Shown: positions 50,534 through 62,406, counted from the stretch's first letter. The stretch is 64,000 bases of DNA from Melanopsichium pennsylvanicum (GCA_900208305.1 OAPG01000009.1:496001-560000), one strand, 5' to 3'. Notes: a model not told the origin generated them from the letters alone. Made by a program: numbers and translations.

Positions 50534-51200
50534 GACTGATCAATGCTCTGAAGGTGACCGACGTGGAAGACGTTGCCTTGGTCAAGGTGTACGACTGATC
50601 CGACCCCCTCGGGATGAAAACGCGCGTGGGAGGTGCTAGCTGTATGGCTGAGTTGTAGGTAGTCGCAAAACATGACAGACGTGCGATGTGAGCAGTCTGG
50701 CTGCCCCTTTCAGCGCTCCATCTTGCTCCAATCTGCATCCACGCGCCTCGTGCCAACTCGGAAACCAGAGAAGGAGTGACAAGTGACATTCGAGATCCGA
50801 GTTTTTGAGCACCCGCAGGCCTACATGCCTTTTTGCCTCTCTGAGGGAGAAGAAATTTAAAAATATTTCATACCCACGGTACGAGTCCTTCTTTCCCCGG
50901 ACGCTGCCAATCATTCATTCATAGCGCACGAGCCGACTTGCATCGAATTCCCAACCTTCAACCCTCTCTTCTCTACCAGCTCGTATCATTGGCTTCCAAA
51001 CTCTCCGTCTGCCTCTGGATCGTCCGCTTGAGCACAAAGCACATCACATCTGACCGTATTCCCAAGCATCCGGCCCTTTCAAACGTGGGTGAGCCACGGC
51101 AGATTGCAGCTTAACAAGTCACACCACCAGTGATTCAGCGTAGAGTACGGAAGATCCGAACTGCGATAGACAGTCTTCTAAGACTCGCCCAGCTCTCATA
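50534..51200. promoter_or_regulatory. Divergent promoter region
   Basis: 667 bp between the starts of the Iec1-like gene (minus) and the PPCS gene (plus). An AT-rich patch with AATTTAAAAATATTTCAT is at 50855-50870. Pyrimidine-rich leader sequence precedes the plus-strand gene. No other feature seen. Confidence 0.4.
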
Positions 51201-52319
51201 ATGTCGAAGCCTTCCCCTGCATCTTCACCACCGAAATGGTCAAGTGACCGATTCTTTCAGACACAATCCCCACCGCACAGGCTCGCCGAGTTGTCGTCGG
51301 CAGCATCCGACTTCGTGCAGCGTCACATTAAAGAAGGCCGTCGAGTCGTCCTGGTCACTTCGGGTGGTACCACAGTGCCATTGGAGAAGAATGTCGTCCG
51401 ATTCCTTGACAACTTCTCAGCAGGCACACGAGGAGCCACATCCGCCGAGTACTTTCTCTCAGCCGGTTATGCTGTCATCTTTATGAGTCGACAACACTCT
51501 CTCGCGCCATACACTCGCCACTATAGTCATACTACCAATCCCTTCTTAGACTTGCTCGCAGACCCAGCCACCCATGTGCACACCGACTCTCCTGCTTCTA
51601 CCTCTGGTGATGACGACATCACCGTCCTCAAGCAGCATGTTGCCCACCTCCGCCCCATTCTTTCCGCCTACCACCACGCTCGAACATCCGGTCTACTCCA
51701 CACCGTTCCCTTCGTCACTGTCAACGATTACCTCTGGCTACTTCGTGAAATGTCAAAGGTCATGCAACCTCTTGGCCGCAGCGGCATGTACTATCTGGCT
51801 GCAGCCGTCAGTGACTTTTTCATCCCTTCCACCAATGTCCCGGAGCACAAGATCCAGTCTGGCAAAGGATCACTGGTGATCGAAATGGACCAGGTCCCAA
51901 AGGTGCTCAAACCCATGGTCGAGCAATGGGTTCCGGAGGGATATCTGGTTAGTTTCAAGCTTGAGACAGACCCGAAGCTCTTGATTCCTAAGGCGGTCGG
52001 TGCGCTGCAAAGGTACGGCCATCAGCTTGTTATCGGCAACGATTTGAACAGGCGTAAGTTTGAAGTTGTGTTTGTGGAGAGAGCAGCAAGCAGTTTGCCT
52101 GCGGCATCACTAGAATCACGACCAATGGACGCCATGACAGTGGACGGCGAAGACTTTACGGCCACTTGGATGCGACTTGCAGAATCCACTTACAATACAG
52201 GCACAGAAGGTGGCGGAAAGGGTGGGGAGAAGGAGCTCGAAGAAGACATCATTCGAGAGCTGTGCAGGAGACATGAACAGTGGATTGCAAAGTCGACATC
52301 CAACGCTTCGAGGATGTAA
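51201..52319 (+). CDS. cab2: Phosphopantothenate-cysteine ligase (PPCS)
   Basis: 372 aa, single exon. It joins cysteine to 4'-phosphopantothenate in coenzyme A synthesis in the cytosol. The eukaryotic PPCS pattern is clear: VLVTSGGTTVPLEKNVVRFL followed by DNFSAGTRGATSAEYFL at about 51-85; YYLAAAVSDFFIP; VPEHKIQSGKGSLVIEM; VPKVLKPMVEQW; LVSFKLETDPKLLIPKA; and VIGNDLNRRKFEVVFV, the last containing the Asn region used by the nucleotide fold. Length is as expected for yeast Cab2. A short frame 37 nt downstream (52356-52592) is not called. Confidence 0.95.
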   Translation: MSKPSPASSPPKWSSDRFFQTQSPPHRLAELSSAASDFVQRHIKEGRRVVLVTSGGTTVPLEKNVVRFLDNFSAGTRGATSAEYFLSAGYAVIFMSRQHSLAPYTRHYSHTTNPFLDLLADPATHVHTDSPASTSGDDDITVLKQHVAHLRPILSAYHHARTSGLLHTVPFVTVNDYLWLLREMSKVMQPLGRSGMYYLAAAVSDFFIPSTNVPEHKIQSGKGSLVIEMDQVPKVLKPMVEQWVPEGYLVSFKLETDPKLLIPKAVGALQRYGHQLVIGNDLNRRKFEVVFVERAASSLPAASLESRPMDAMTVDGEDFTATWMRLAESTYNTGTEGGGKGGEKELEEDIIRELCRRHEQWIAKSTSNASRM

Positions 52320-52592
52320 CTGCCGAGAATCTGCATTGAAACGTGTTCTTTAGCCATGATTCTCAATTCGGTCCGTGCATGGGAGGAGACGACTAAGCAA
52401 GAGGACTCGTGGCATCAAATTCAAAGAAGGGCTGGTGAGCTCACAAGCCGTGGCGCTCCCTTCAGTGTGATTACAGCTTCTTTCAATCTAGATCAACCAC
52501 CTACCTACCCATATGTTGATCAACTTAGGGTACGTTCAGTCATATCATTATTGTTAGATCGCTTCCTTCAACAACAAGACGAAGACGACTGA

Positions 52593-54690
52593 GCAATAAT
52601 CAGCGTTTTGTCAATCAACCACTCTGGCTCTGTTGAACAGCCACAATTGCCATTGATCAATCAACATTGCTGTTGCCCAACCACTGTTGTTGGTGACCAA
52701 CCATTTGACACCAACAGCTCTTGTGTATACCTGCTCCCTCTGTAGAATTGCAGCCATACAATCCAATAAATGAGGGACAAAAGTGACTAGAACCATGATT
52801 ACAACAAGAAAGACTGTGGATGCAACGATTGAGTACAGAAATAGCAACCAACCAAAATGCTTGATAGAGGCTGGAAGGAAAGGCTGGGGCCAGTATCAGT
52901 CAGCCTGGCCCCTGGCTTTTGTGATCAAGGCTCAATCCCTCACAGTCAAGCCAATGCTGTTGGAAGTAGCTGCAGCATCAGTCAATGCATTGTTGTTGCC
53001 CCTATAGCCTCCTATTGCTATCATGCTAAACAACAAGGGTTCTGTTGGGACCTTGTTGCACATATAACTTACTTTGCTGAAGAAAAACAGAGCTTTTTTC
53101 ACCCAATTAGTGTTTGATCAACCTCCTCTCTGTACCTGTGGATCCTGAACAGCAACTGTAGCTGTGCCAACAGTGTCCATGCAATACCTGGTGATTGCAG
53201 CGGAGACAAGAAGTAGATACTGAGAAACTTAAAACATATAACTAAGGTAATGAATAATAGAGTGGATGAGCTCTGCTCCTCCACAATTGGAACAAATGCC
53301 CTCTTATATTTATCAAGCCCTGCTTGAAGTTCTTATCAGAATCCCTCTTATCAGGGACCCCCTTATTGGCAGTTAGCCTCCCTAATTGCCTTGTGCCTGT
53401 GTACACTGGATTTGGCCCCCATGCTTATTAGTGCTGGCTACCAGAGCCAGTAACTGCTTATCGCTTGACCCCAAATCCTACCAAGCCTGTTATCTGGACC
53501 CTCTGTACCTGCCAGAGATCCTTCCAACTCTTGCAATGGCCCTCTACAGCCTCTGGTCTCCGTCCATGGCTTCCGGCAAGTGTCCAACCAAAAGCAGCTG
53601 GAAACCCACCTCTTTACTGGAACTCAATATGAGAACCGATAAAATCAAGGGTTTCATCCAGACTCATTCTGAGTCCCTGTAACACCAAGCAGCAAGGAAA
53701 AACAAAGGTTCAAAAGCATTTGGTACCAGTCAGAAGGTGGCCAAGGCACTGAGGTTGTGTGATGAATGACAAGGGGGTGTGCCTGTGCAGCTGTGAAAGG
53801 CCAAGCAGAGGAAATGTTGCGCTCCAGCCTGGTGGCAAGCAAGAGAAAGAAGGTTGCGCTGAAGCTAGCAAGCAAAGAAAGGAACAAGAGAAGGAAACTG
53901 CAACTTGTGTAAGGCTGAGTTGTGAGGGTTGAGGGCTGATAGCAACCAGCAGTATGGTGGTGCAGCAGCTTGTTGCAATTGGGGCAGGTATGGAGAGATG
54001 GAAAAGCACAGCCTTGGCAAGGTCTGTAAGCTTGAAAGAAAAAAAGAAAATGCTGTTATTGTGTAGTCACAATCAGTAGAGGAAGTAGTGAAGGTTGAGA
54101 CACAAGGAATGACTGTAGCAAATGCAGCACTAAGTTGTGCCTCCTGTGCTTTTCTTCTGCACAAGTGAAAACAGTGCAAGTATCAACGCTCACCAGTCTT
54201 TGTTGGTGGCTCCAACTCTCACTTTCAGTGTGGCAAAGTCACATCATCTGGGATGATCAAAAGGGTAGGCTCCATTTTGGTTTTGCTATTGAGACAGAAA
54301 GATTTCCCAACATACCAGGCTTTGCATGGCCAACATTCAACAATCAATCTTACATGGACATCCAAGCTGTGGCAATGATCAAGTAAATACTGATAAAGCC
54401 TTTGTTAGAATTGAACCATCACCTCAAAGTGCTTCCTTGTCTGTTGTCCTTCACAGACACAGCACATGGATCAATCTCATATTTTGAACTGCAAAAGATG
54501 GAAACAGCCTTCCGCCAAGAAGCAGCCACTTGGGCTGCTTCAGATGGCAACAATGCCAATACCATCCCTGGGCTTGGAAGGTTCGCTTTTGACAGTGCAT
54601 CAAGATAGTGGGTTTGTGATGAGGTAAATTTAATACAAGAAGACTATTGTACATAAGACTGTCGACAAGAAAGACATTGACAAAGGTATA
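52593..54690. repeat. CpG-poor repeat region
   Basis: About 2.1 kb with only about a dozen CpG dinucleotides and no credible gene. It contains LTR-like family 3 copy 2 at 53174-53684. The parts before and after share the TG/CA-rich texture of the 2.9-6.1 kb block and are probably decayed transposons. Short frames here (up to about 104 codons) show no family features. Confidence 0.6.
53174..53684. repeat. LTR-like repeat family 3, copy 2
   Basis: 511 bp from TGTCCATGCAATACC to CCCTGTAACA, collinear with 26779-27291. It retains TATATTTATCAAGCCC and TATCAGGGACCCCC. No target duplication is evident. Confidence 0.65.
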
Positions 54691-54697
54691 TTAAGGG

Positions 54698-56449
54698 TCA
54701 AGTGTGGCGAGGATCAAACCTGAAACGGTTCGTCTTGGTCGGCGTGAGGTGGGCATTGCCCAGGTATCCGCTTGCTCCTGGAAACTTGCCGGTTGAAGGG
54801 GGTTGCGGACTGGGAGACACGTTCACGAAATCAGCATAGTGAAACGTAGTATCGCCTCCAGGGGCGCCAGGTGCATTGGGCGGAGTGGTGGGGAAGAAGC
54901 CGCTGTCGAACGTCGCCGAGTTGTTTCGAGATGAAAGATGTGTTGAAGGGGGAGGAGTGCGTGGCGAGCGAGGGGTTGAGCGCATCATGTATTCTTTGGC
55001 GTTGGCAGCGGGCTTTGAAGGGGTTGTGGGTTGGGACGAGGAGAGGGTGTCTGCGTCGAATCCTAGCCCAGCCATCTGAGTGGATGCCTTGGAAACCTTG
55101 CGGTTTGTCGGAGGCGGTGTCAACGGCGTCGAGGAGAGATTTGAGTATCGGGGTGCATTTCCAGCGCTGGACTGAAGATGACCGCGTCGACCGCCCGTAT
55201 TGGAGAGAGGGTCAGTGGTAAATGGGTCCCATAGAGAAGTTTGTGCTGGTGTCGACAGAATACCGTTGCTACCAACAGTCTCTGCATCCCCACTGAAGCG
55301 TTTGATTGATGATGGCGATGGACTGTGGGCGAGGAACAAAAGGTAGTCCGCTGCTGCCCTGTCCTCGCCGTCTTCGTGGACTTCCTTCTTGTGCGCATCC
55401 ACGACGTGCAGGTCTGCGGGAAGCTTGCCCGAACTGACGTTCCTCCTGTGTGATCGATTCGCGGCTGCCGGCTGTGCGAAGGCTCCACCGCCACGTTGAA
55501 TAGTTGGGCTTGCGAAGCCGAGACCCAGAGCTGTGCGCCGGGAAGTAGGTGGTGGCGTGTGTGGACGGTCGGAGCCGGAGCTAGAATCAGAGCCGCTGCT
55601 CGCGTGCCGTGCATCGGCGAGAGCAGCTAGTGTGTTGGCCACTCGGTCTCGTTCTGCTTGATCTTGTTCAATTGTCTGTTGTTGAATGGCGAACACGTGT
55701 CTGCCCGACGCGTGGCGTGAGCGAGGTGCTCTTGGAGTTGTCAAGCCGAGGTCTTGTGCAAGCGATGACGCGGGGTGACCGTTGGGTAGAAAACCGCTGC
55801 TCTGCATCCTCGACCTCTTTGGTGTGTTGAACAAAAGATTCGAGGTGAGATTATGACTAGCCTCTCGGCGACGTTTCGACGGAGATCCGGTGGGGAGGGC
55901 GAAAGATTCTTCTGCGAGCTTTGTTTCATTTGCGACCATAGCAGAGGTGGGGTTGTTGTGCCAATCGAATCGACCGTTCTTCCTCTCCGGTGAGCCGAGT
56001 TGTGGTGACGAAGCGGCCTTGTCCAACAACGATCTTGTCGAGGTTGACAAGGTGGAAGGTCGCTTGGATGGTGTTGAAGTGGTGGCAGACGATGAAGCTC
56101 TGCTGAGGCTCTTGGAAGACGAAGGTGTAGAGCAAAAGTCTGTACCAAAAATGTCGAGGTACATGGAGCGCATAGAGCGCGCTGATGACTGTGACGATGA
56201 AGGTAGCGATTCTCCTTGCGACAGCGCTGGCGTGGTAGCTTGCGAGGGATCGGAAGCCTCTGGTTGATTGTTCTCAACGAGGCTGGGCGTAAGAGGTTGG
56301 ATTGAGGGAGATGATGTGAGCTCGGACAGCGAAGTCTTGCCAACGCCATTCAACGCCTTGAAAGAGGCAAACTGAAGACGAGTGCGAAGAGCGTGTGCAT
56401 ACATCTCCACCTCATGACGCCTTGGTCTAGGATCGCTCGACGACGCCAT
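54698..56449 (-). CDS. Whi5/Nrm1-like candidate cell-cycle repressor
   Basis: 583 aa from ATG 56449 (AAAAATGG, strong context); an upstream extension of 49 codons with His-rich and low-complexity residues is treated as leader. Near the N-terminus, residues 18-35 read AHALRTRLQFASFKALNG, resembling the short helix shared by Whi5, Nrm1 and related repressors of SBF/MBF-driven G1/S transcription (consensus LRLRLQLAxYKVxxG). The remainder is Ser/Thr/Pro-rich and disordered, with many SP and TP sites (possible CDK targets) and several KRRR-type basic clusters. The C-terminus is LTPTKTNRFRFDPRHT. The family call rests on one short motif and architecture, so it is tentative. The gene itself is secure. 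Confidence 0.75.
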   Translation of the reverse strand: MASSSDPRPRRHEVEMYAHALRTRLQFASFKALNGVGKTSLSELTSSPSIQPLTPSLVENNQPEASDPSQATTPALSQGESLPSSSQSSARSMRSMYLDIFGTDFCSTPSSSKSLSRASSSATTSTPSKRPSTLSTSTRSLLDKAASSPQLGSPERKNGRFDWHNNPTSAMVANETKLAEESFALPTGSPSKRRREASHNLTSNLLFNTPKRSRMQSSGFLPNGHPASSLAQDLGLTTPRAPRSRHASGRHVFAIQQQTIEQDQAERDRVANTLAALADARHASSGSDSSSGSDRPHTPPPTSRRTALGLGFASPTIQRGGGAFAQPAAANRSHRRNVSSGKLPADLHVVDAHKKEVHEDGEDRAAADYLLFLAHSPSPSSIKRFSGDAETVGSNGILSTPAQTSLWDPFTTDPLSNTGGRRGHLQSSAGNAPRYSNLSSTPLTPPPTNRKVSKASTQMAGLGFDADTLSSSQPTTPSKPAANAKEYMMRSTPRSPRTPPPSTHLSSRNNSATFDSGFFPTTPPNAPGAPGGDTTFHYADFVNVSPSPQPPSTGKFPGASGYLGNAHLTPTKTNRFRFDPRHT

Positions 56450-57083
56450 TTTTCGAAAGATGGATGTCCTCTGATCGGAGTCTATGAGGTCTGCAGATAG
56501 CAAGACGGTCGTAGATGGTCGAAATTGGTCGATCCGCACGACTACTGGATGATCCCAATTGTTGTGGTGGCGGTGGTGGTGGTGACAACAACACAACGAT
56601 GACGATAGTGAATGGATGAATTAGATGAGAGTAGTGAAAGAGATGCAGGGTCTTGGTGTGATATTAGGAGATGGTGGAGGTGATGATAGCGAAGTACAAA
56701 ATCAAAGTACGGAACGCGGACCTTGATCCAAATTGAGCCAAGATTGATTGAATCCAGCTGGTGTAACTGTAGCTCGTTCGGATCACAATCGCGATGTACA
56801 CAGATCGCTGGTACTGTGAGCTGATGCGGAATGCAGTCTGCAAGTTTGCTGCTCATCTGCCGCTCAATCAGCCGCTCGGCAAACTTGAGTGGAATGAATG
56901 ATAGAAAAAGAAACTTTTGACACATAAATTACTGTACAATGATTTTACATACACTACTTTTACGCTAAATTTACAGTAAACCTGTGTAACCCGCGTCACT
57001 GGGCGAAGAGAGCGCGTGAATATTTTTATAATTTTTTCTCTCTCTTCATCTTGCCCAATCTCTCGACGACGCGTTTCGTGTAA
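56450..57083. other. Intergenic region with TTACTGTA/TACAGTAA motifs
   Basis: 634 bp upstream of the Whi5-like gene (minus) and of a candidate plus-strand gene. At 56925-56990 it holds an AT-rich patch with ATTACTGTACAATG and TTTACAGTAAA, the same motif seen near 24172, 39130 and 45340, and AT-rich promoter-like sequence near 57020. Confidence 0.4.
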
Positions 57084-57684
57084 ATGAGCCCTCTGCTCAA
57101 GCGCTGGACATTGGCAGATTCGGTATCACTTTACGCGACGCGTCACGAAAACGCACGATCGCAGCGCGTCCGGGTTTGCTTTCCCTCGACTTGGAAAAAA
57201 GGATACCACAACATACGTTACAACGCTTCTCCGAAACTTACACGTGCCGATCTACAGCTCAGATTTGTCGGTAGGCGTTCTACTGACAGCCGAGCTCAAA
57301 AATTACTTGTAGCTCTCCGCCTTGTGTTGGCGATCCACGCGTCCGTACTTGTATTGTCCCCATTCTGCCACTGCTGGTATTACCCTTTGCCATTCCTGCT
57401 CTTGTCTCTCTCGGTGCTTTTGTCCGAACGTCCGTGAGTTTTTTTTTCTTGTGTAAAACAGATCGTCGATCCCTCGCACGAATCGATTACATTGGGTTAT
57501 CACTCGCAGATATCGAATTGATCCTGCATCTGTGGAGTACGCTACTAAAAGTACATTCATTACATGGGATTGCGATGCTTTGCTGCCCAGCTTCGCGGAC
57601 TTCTCGCTTTTATGGGTGACAAGAAACAAAATGGAAGCGGCCACTTCCGCGAATCAGCGAGATGCTGCTCGGCTAGCAAAGTAG
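57084..57684 (+). CDS. Candidate small membrane protein gene, two exons
   Basis: Exon 57084-57433 and exon 57510-57684, joined over a 76-nt GTGAGT...CAG intron, give 174 aa. The second exon reads like real coding sequence (YRIDPASVEYATKSTFITWD and KMEAATSANQRDAARLAK before TAG) although it is not a long frame on its own. Exon 1 ends in a hydrophobic stretch (PLPFLLLSLSVLL) suggesting a membrane helix. Exon 1 may hold a further 42-nt intron (GTAGGC...CTGAC...TAG at about 57271-57312), which would keep the frame. The family is not recognised. The gene would converge on the SUMO ligase gene 42 bp away. Moderate to low confidence. Confidence 0.38.
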
Positions 57685-57726
57685 TGTCTCGCTCGTGGTA
57701 CTTGTTTACTGGCGTTGATCGCCCAA

Positions 57727-60373
57727 TCAAGGCCACCACTCGTCCTCATTCAAGTACTGATCCTGGTCGCTATGGGCATTGTCCATCCACGAGTCATCCC
57801 CGTCTTCGTCTTCCACAGCGCCTCTTGCGGATGCTGGATCTCGATACCCTCCCCTCCATCCTGTGGAACTTCCTCCGCCCCCCGCTGCTGTGCCATTTGG
57901 ACCGCAATGGCTCCTGCTACCGTTCGCGCCGCCCATGTCGACGTAAGCTGTGGGCAAAGACGTTCTTCTTGAATCAACAGGCGTCGCCCTTACAGGTGGT
58001 CTGCCATTGATCAAGCGAGGGTCGGTCGGGGTAGGAATATCGGGGCGTTGGCGCTTATCTGGACGACAAATCTGTTCGTCTTCGGCAGTGGCGTCAACAC
58101 GGTCCATGGCTGCCTGGAACGGACCTGCGCGGTTCGGTGTCGTGAAGGCGTTTGAGGAATAGTTGGCGAAAGCGCTTCTGCTGGCACTGCTGCTGCCATT
58201 GCTACTACTATTGATTCGTTGGTACCCGCTACTGGTGCTGGCGCCGGGCTGCATGCGACTTTGGACGCCGTTGACGGGAGCGGCTGGTCGGGCAGAGACG
58301 ACAGTTTCTTCTTCGTCGTCGCTGTCCAGCGTCAAGTCAATGACCTCGCCTGCGGCGACGATGGGCGAATTGCGCGCGCTGGTGCTCGTGCTGCTGCTGA
58401 GCAATTCGATACGTTCGTATCGCGGAGGAGCTAATGCATTTGCTGGTGCGGCGAGGGGAGCGTGAGAAGGTAGTGATGAGGTTGATCTGTTCCGCATCTG
58501 CTGTTCGGCCGCAGAAGAGGCAGAAGCTGCTACTAGGGACTGGGTTGATGTAGACTCGAGCACGGCTGTGGAAGCGGATGCAGGCGCTGGTGCCCTTGAT
58601 GTAGAGTGGGGAGGAGGTGACGGGCTGTCTAGCAGGACGATCCCGTCCGGCGAGTCCCTCCTAGCACCGTCCGGCTTTGCGCCGCTGCTGCTGGTGCCTA
58701 CATTGGGCTTGACTTCCTCCGATTCGCGTCCTAGAAATCGATCCTGAACTGGCGTGCCTTCGGCAGCGGGCGTGGCCTGTGCGGTCCCAATCGAACTTAC
58801 TCTGCCATCCGATGTCCTCCATGATCCGTCTGGTTCGACGACGACTGAATCTTCATCCTGTGGCACCCTTTTCAAAATATCGTCGACATAGCCATCCATC
58901 AGCAGATCCTCCACCTTGATGGTCTTGTTGCAAACTGGGCAAGCCCAGGAAGGCGACTGCTCGTTGACTGAGAAGAAGCTCTCTGCGTCGAAGCACTGAA
59001 CGTGCGAGCAGTGCGTAGAGCGGCAAGGGGTTGTGATGCGCATGTAGCTGAGTGGACACTTCAAGCTCATGGTCGCTGCGCCTGCCTCAATATCGTCGTC
59101 TTCTGCTTCTCTGCGCATCTTCAACAACACCTCCTCCTTTCTTCTCAGCTGCTTGGACCGCAGATGGGTGACAAGAGTTTCGACAGTGGTGATCTCGCAA
59201 ATGGCGGCGACGAGCACGTGACGCTTAGGTGCATTGGCATAGGTCAATTCGATACGATTGGGTCGCCCCGGCACAATTGAGAGCATGTTGTCCTTGTTGA
59301 GATTGGGTGGTGGAACGCGCCCAATGTTCTTCTTGCTTCCCCTTAAGTTGGTGGAGAGGTTGTGTCCGTTAACTCGCGCTTGACAGGTGAGCGGGAATTC
59401 GACTGTGGCTGGATTGCGTCCAGAAAGGGAAGCAGCATGTGCCTCCATAGTAGTGCAAAAGAGACGCAGCTGGTGCTGTGGGTTAGCGAGCTGTCTTGCT
59501 TGATCCGGTTCGAAAGTGACATGGAGAAAGACGTTCTTATGATCGGTCTGCGTCGGTGCCTCGGGACACTGTATGACGGGAGAAACGAATTGTTTGATCT
59601 CGTAGAAGGGCGATGGGCGAAAGTTGATGCGAGCGGAGCCTGCAGAGCCGACTGGACGGGAAGAATTTGCTGTTGCAGAGGCCAAAGGAGAATAAGGAGA
59701 AGAAGCAATGCCTGGGACCTTGTTGGCTGGGATTCCCCCTGGACGTTGCGGATGTGCTGCGTACGCACCAGCGGCGTTAAGGCCACTACACGTACCTGCA
59801 CTTGTGGTGGAACTGCGAGCGAGCAGCGGAAATACATTCGTAAACAGCGGTTCGAAGGTATCAAAGGTGCCGAGAAGGTGGCGAACAGCGGAAGAGTGGA
59901 AAGGGAGTTGCGGAAGGTCAGTCAAGCCGTGCCCGGAAGAGCTGCAGGAGCACTGAGACAGGTAAAACCCAGATCGATCTATGCAAAGAAAACTTACCCG
60001 TTTCTGTACGCTGGTGCTGCGGAAGGCGGACTCTTGTATCTGTGAATAAGGCTGCGAAATTTTTGGTACCCGCGAATGTCGCCTTGGTTCTTGCGTTCTG
60101 TGAGAGAGGTGGTTAGACGATTTATGATCTCTGGTTTGTTGCCAGAAAGAGCGAGTCGTCCGCATGAAGCTGCGGGTTCGTTGTTGATGTCCTTGATGAG
60201 CGCTTTTGCCTGTGCTAAGGTAAGAGCACGTATGGCTTCCACCAGCAGCTGTGAGGTGGACAAATGCAAGTTTTGGATGAATCATGTGGGTATCAGTACG
60301 AAATTCGGGACGGAGGGTATGCGACAGAGAAAAGCAATGCAGTACTCACAGCGCAGTCTGCAAAGCCGCTCAT
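57727..60373 (-). CDS. siz1: Siz/PIAS-type SUMO E3 ligase
   Basis: Three exons: 60373-60350 (24 nt, MSGFADCA), 60248-59998 and 59941-57727. They are joined over introns of 101 nt (GTGAGT...CAG) and 56 nt (GTAAGT...CAG) to an 829-aa protein. Exon 2 encodes the SAP DNA-binding domain (ALTLAQAKALI, LSGNKPEIINRL). A PINIT-like domain follows (EFPLTCQARVNGHNL, NLRGSKKNIGRVPPPNL). The SP-RING zinc domain is at about 386-428 (KCPLSYMRITTPCRSTHCSH, CFDAESFF, WACPVCNK), and the C-terminal half is disordered with acidic SUMO-interaction-like motifs (VIDLTLDSDDEEE, IVLLDS). The enzyme promotes transfer of SUMO from Ubc9 to nuclear targets. The frame beginning at 60285 alone would miss the SAP exon. Confidence 0.93.
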
Positions 60374-60899
60374 GGCGGTATCGGGTGGCATTGCTCAGTG
60401 ACGAGCATCAACTCGGCGGTGTTATATAGAACGAGAAAGGTGGAGGTAGAGACGGCGGCAGAGAAGGTGATAAAGGTGCTGAGCTAGTTAGAAGGACCCT
60501 TGGCGGGTACAAGTCTGACTCAAGTTTTGAGAATCGACATGGGCGTAAAAGGCTTATCGATAGTAGGGAAGCTATGAGTAATCAAGCGGCAGAGTGCGAA
60601 GAAGAAGAGGTGATAATGTCGAGCAGGATGATGAAGAGGATGATGAGTACGCTGTTGAATCGGTTGTTTCGCGATTTTCTGAAATTTGGGAATCTACAAG
60701 CTCAGCAGCGGCTCAGTCCATCCATTTAGAGGATAAATGAGCGGAAGACGGAGTGAGTTCATCAACAATTTTTGACTGCCACTCACACTCACATTGTGAA
60801 AAGAAAAGAGCAGTTTTGGTGCTCACCATCTTGATGCAATGACTTCTCTAGCCAAGGTTGGGATTTGAAAAATGGTGCTTGTCTGGATGGATTGCTTTG
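60374..60899. other. Upstream region of the SUMO ligase gene
   Basis: About 530 bp of promoter-like sequence with normal CpG density until about 60600, then AT-richer. No gene or repeat recognised. Confidence 0.35.
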
Positions 60900-62406
60900 G
60901 GTGAACGTCTTGATGAGATACGCATCTCAATGATCTTGGATTTTGGACTATGTAGATCACCATGCTGAATAGTCAATTTTCCCAATTTGATCAAATTGCC
61001 AATACTGCATGATTAGCCAATCCAGATGATGGTAGCACTTGTGCTCACAATCAGGCACACACAGTTGTTGACCCTGCCTTAATAAAGTTTGTATGTGCTT
61101 GAGTTAATTTACCACATGTTCCTGAGTCTCATTCACCGCCCCCTGCCCCCAAAGCCATACAATGTTGTTGCAAAAGCTGTAAGGCTTGAGACCAGTTGGC
61201 AGCCTCTGTTTGAGTGTGGCAGTCAAGGTGGGGATAAGGCAGATATGATGGTGGTACTCATAGCTACAATATAGCCAGAGGCAACAAGACAACCACAAAC
61301 ACACTGCTGTTGATGCACAATTACACTTTCACTCATCATTTGTAAGCATAAAGAACATATAAATATTACATTCCTCACAACCACACATCTTTCTCAGGCA
61401 AAGTCATCAAAATGCAGACAACATTGTGATGCAATGGTCTCATCATTGCAATGACTTTGCTTATGCATGTCTGCATAAGAAGCCATCAAGACAACTCAAA
61501 GCCATTGCAATGGAGGTTTGGTATGTGTAACGCATAGCGTACCAACACATAGCAAGGTAGCAAAGCAAGAAATAGCACCTGTGATCACAATAACAATGTC
61601 AGTAGCTGCTCACAACGCTTTATGAGCAATTCAATAGATTTGTTGGCACTGGAAGCAACTTACCTAGTGGATATTGTCCATGTAGTTTTGCAAGCAACAA
61701 CAAGAGCAGTAACATGCATAGCAATGAGCTAGCACGCTTCTGATGGCTGTGCATCGGTCAAGAAGCTAACTGCAATGCTTGCAATGAGTATCCTGTAGAG
61801 GCAGAGACATCTTGAAGGTGCTGGACCATGCAGAGAGACTGTCTAGAGAGATTGTGCAGAGCGCCAAAGGAGAGAGATTGTGCAGAGAGATAATGAGGAG
61901 AGCAAATTGAGAGAGATCATGCAGAGAGCAAGTTGAGGGTTATTGTTGATAGAGATTGTAAGGAGAGATTGCAAGGAGAACAAATTGAGAGAGACCAGAT
62001 TGTGAAGAGACAAGAAAGATGCTGGTGCTGATGTTGATGTGTGCTTTGATTTTGAGTACATGAGCACTGATGATTGAAAAGCTGCTGTGGCAAGAAATCA
62101 AATTCAGATGGCAAGCTTTGCAAGCACCAATGTGTCATGTACTCAGCTGCAACTCTGTGCTCCATGAGTCTGCAATTTCTACAAAAGATCTGCAAGCAGA
62201 ATCAGAGGCAAGCAGAAGGAAAGGTCAGCATGTGTGCACTACCCAGCAACATAGGAAAGAATCACAATGCGCAAAATTGGGAACTTGCCAAGGTGTCCAA
62301 CGGTGCTGTGATTGCTGTGTTGTGCACCTGCAATCCTCCAAGTGAAACCAAAAGAAGATAGCAAGCAACAAGAGCAGTGAGTAAAGGTTCAGGATGAGAT
62401 CAGCAC

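Noticed and set aside
52356..52592. 78-codon frame just after the PPCS gene
   Set aside because: Starts in the 3' region of PPCS, has no recognisable motif and runs to the edge of the decayed repeat block.
57300..57684. DPM3 (dolichol-phosphate mannose synthase subunit 3) in an alternative frame
   Set aside because: One frame gives a phrase resembling its second helix (IPALVSLGAF), but no ATG or splice combination gave the conserved DC...EA tail in phase.
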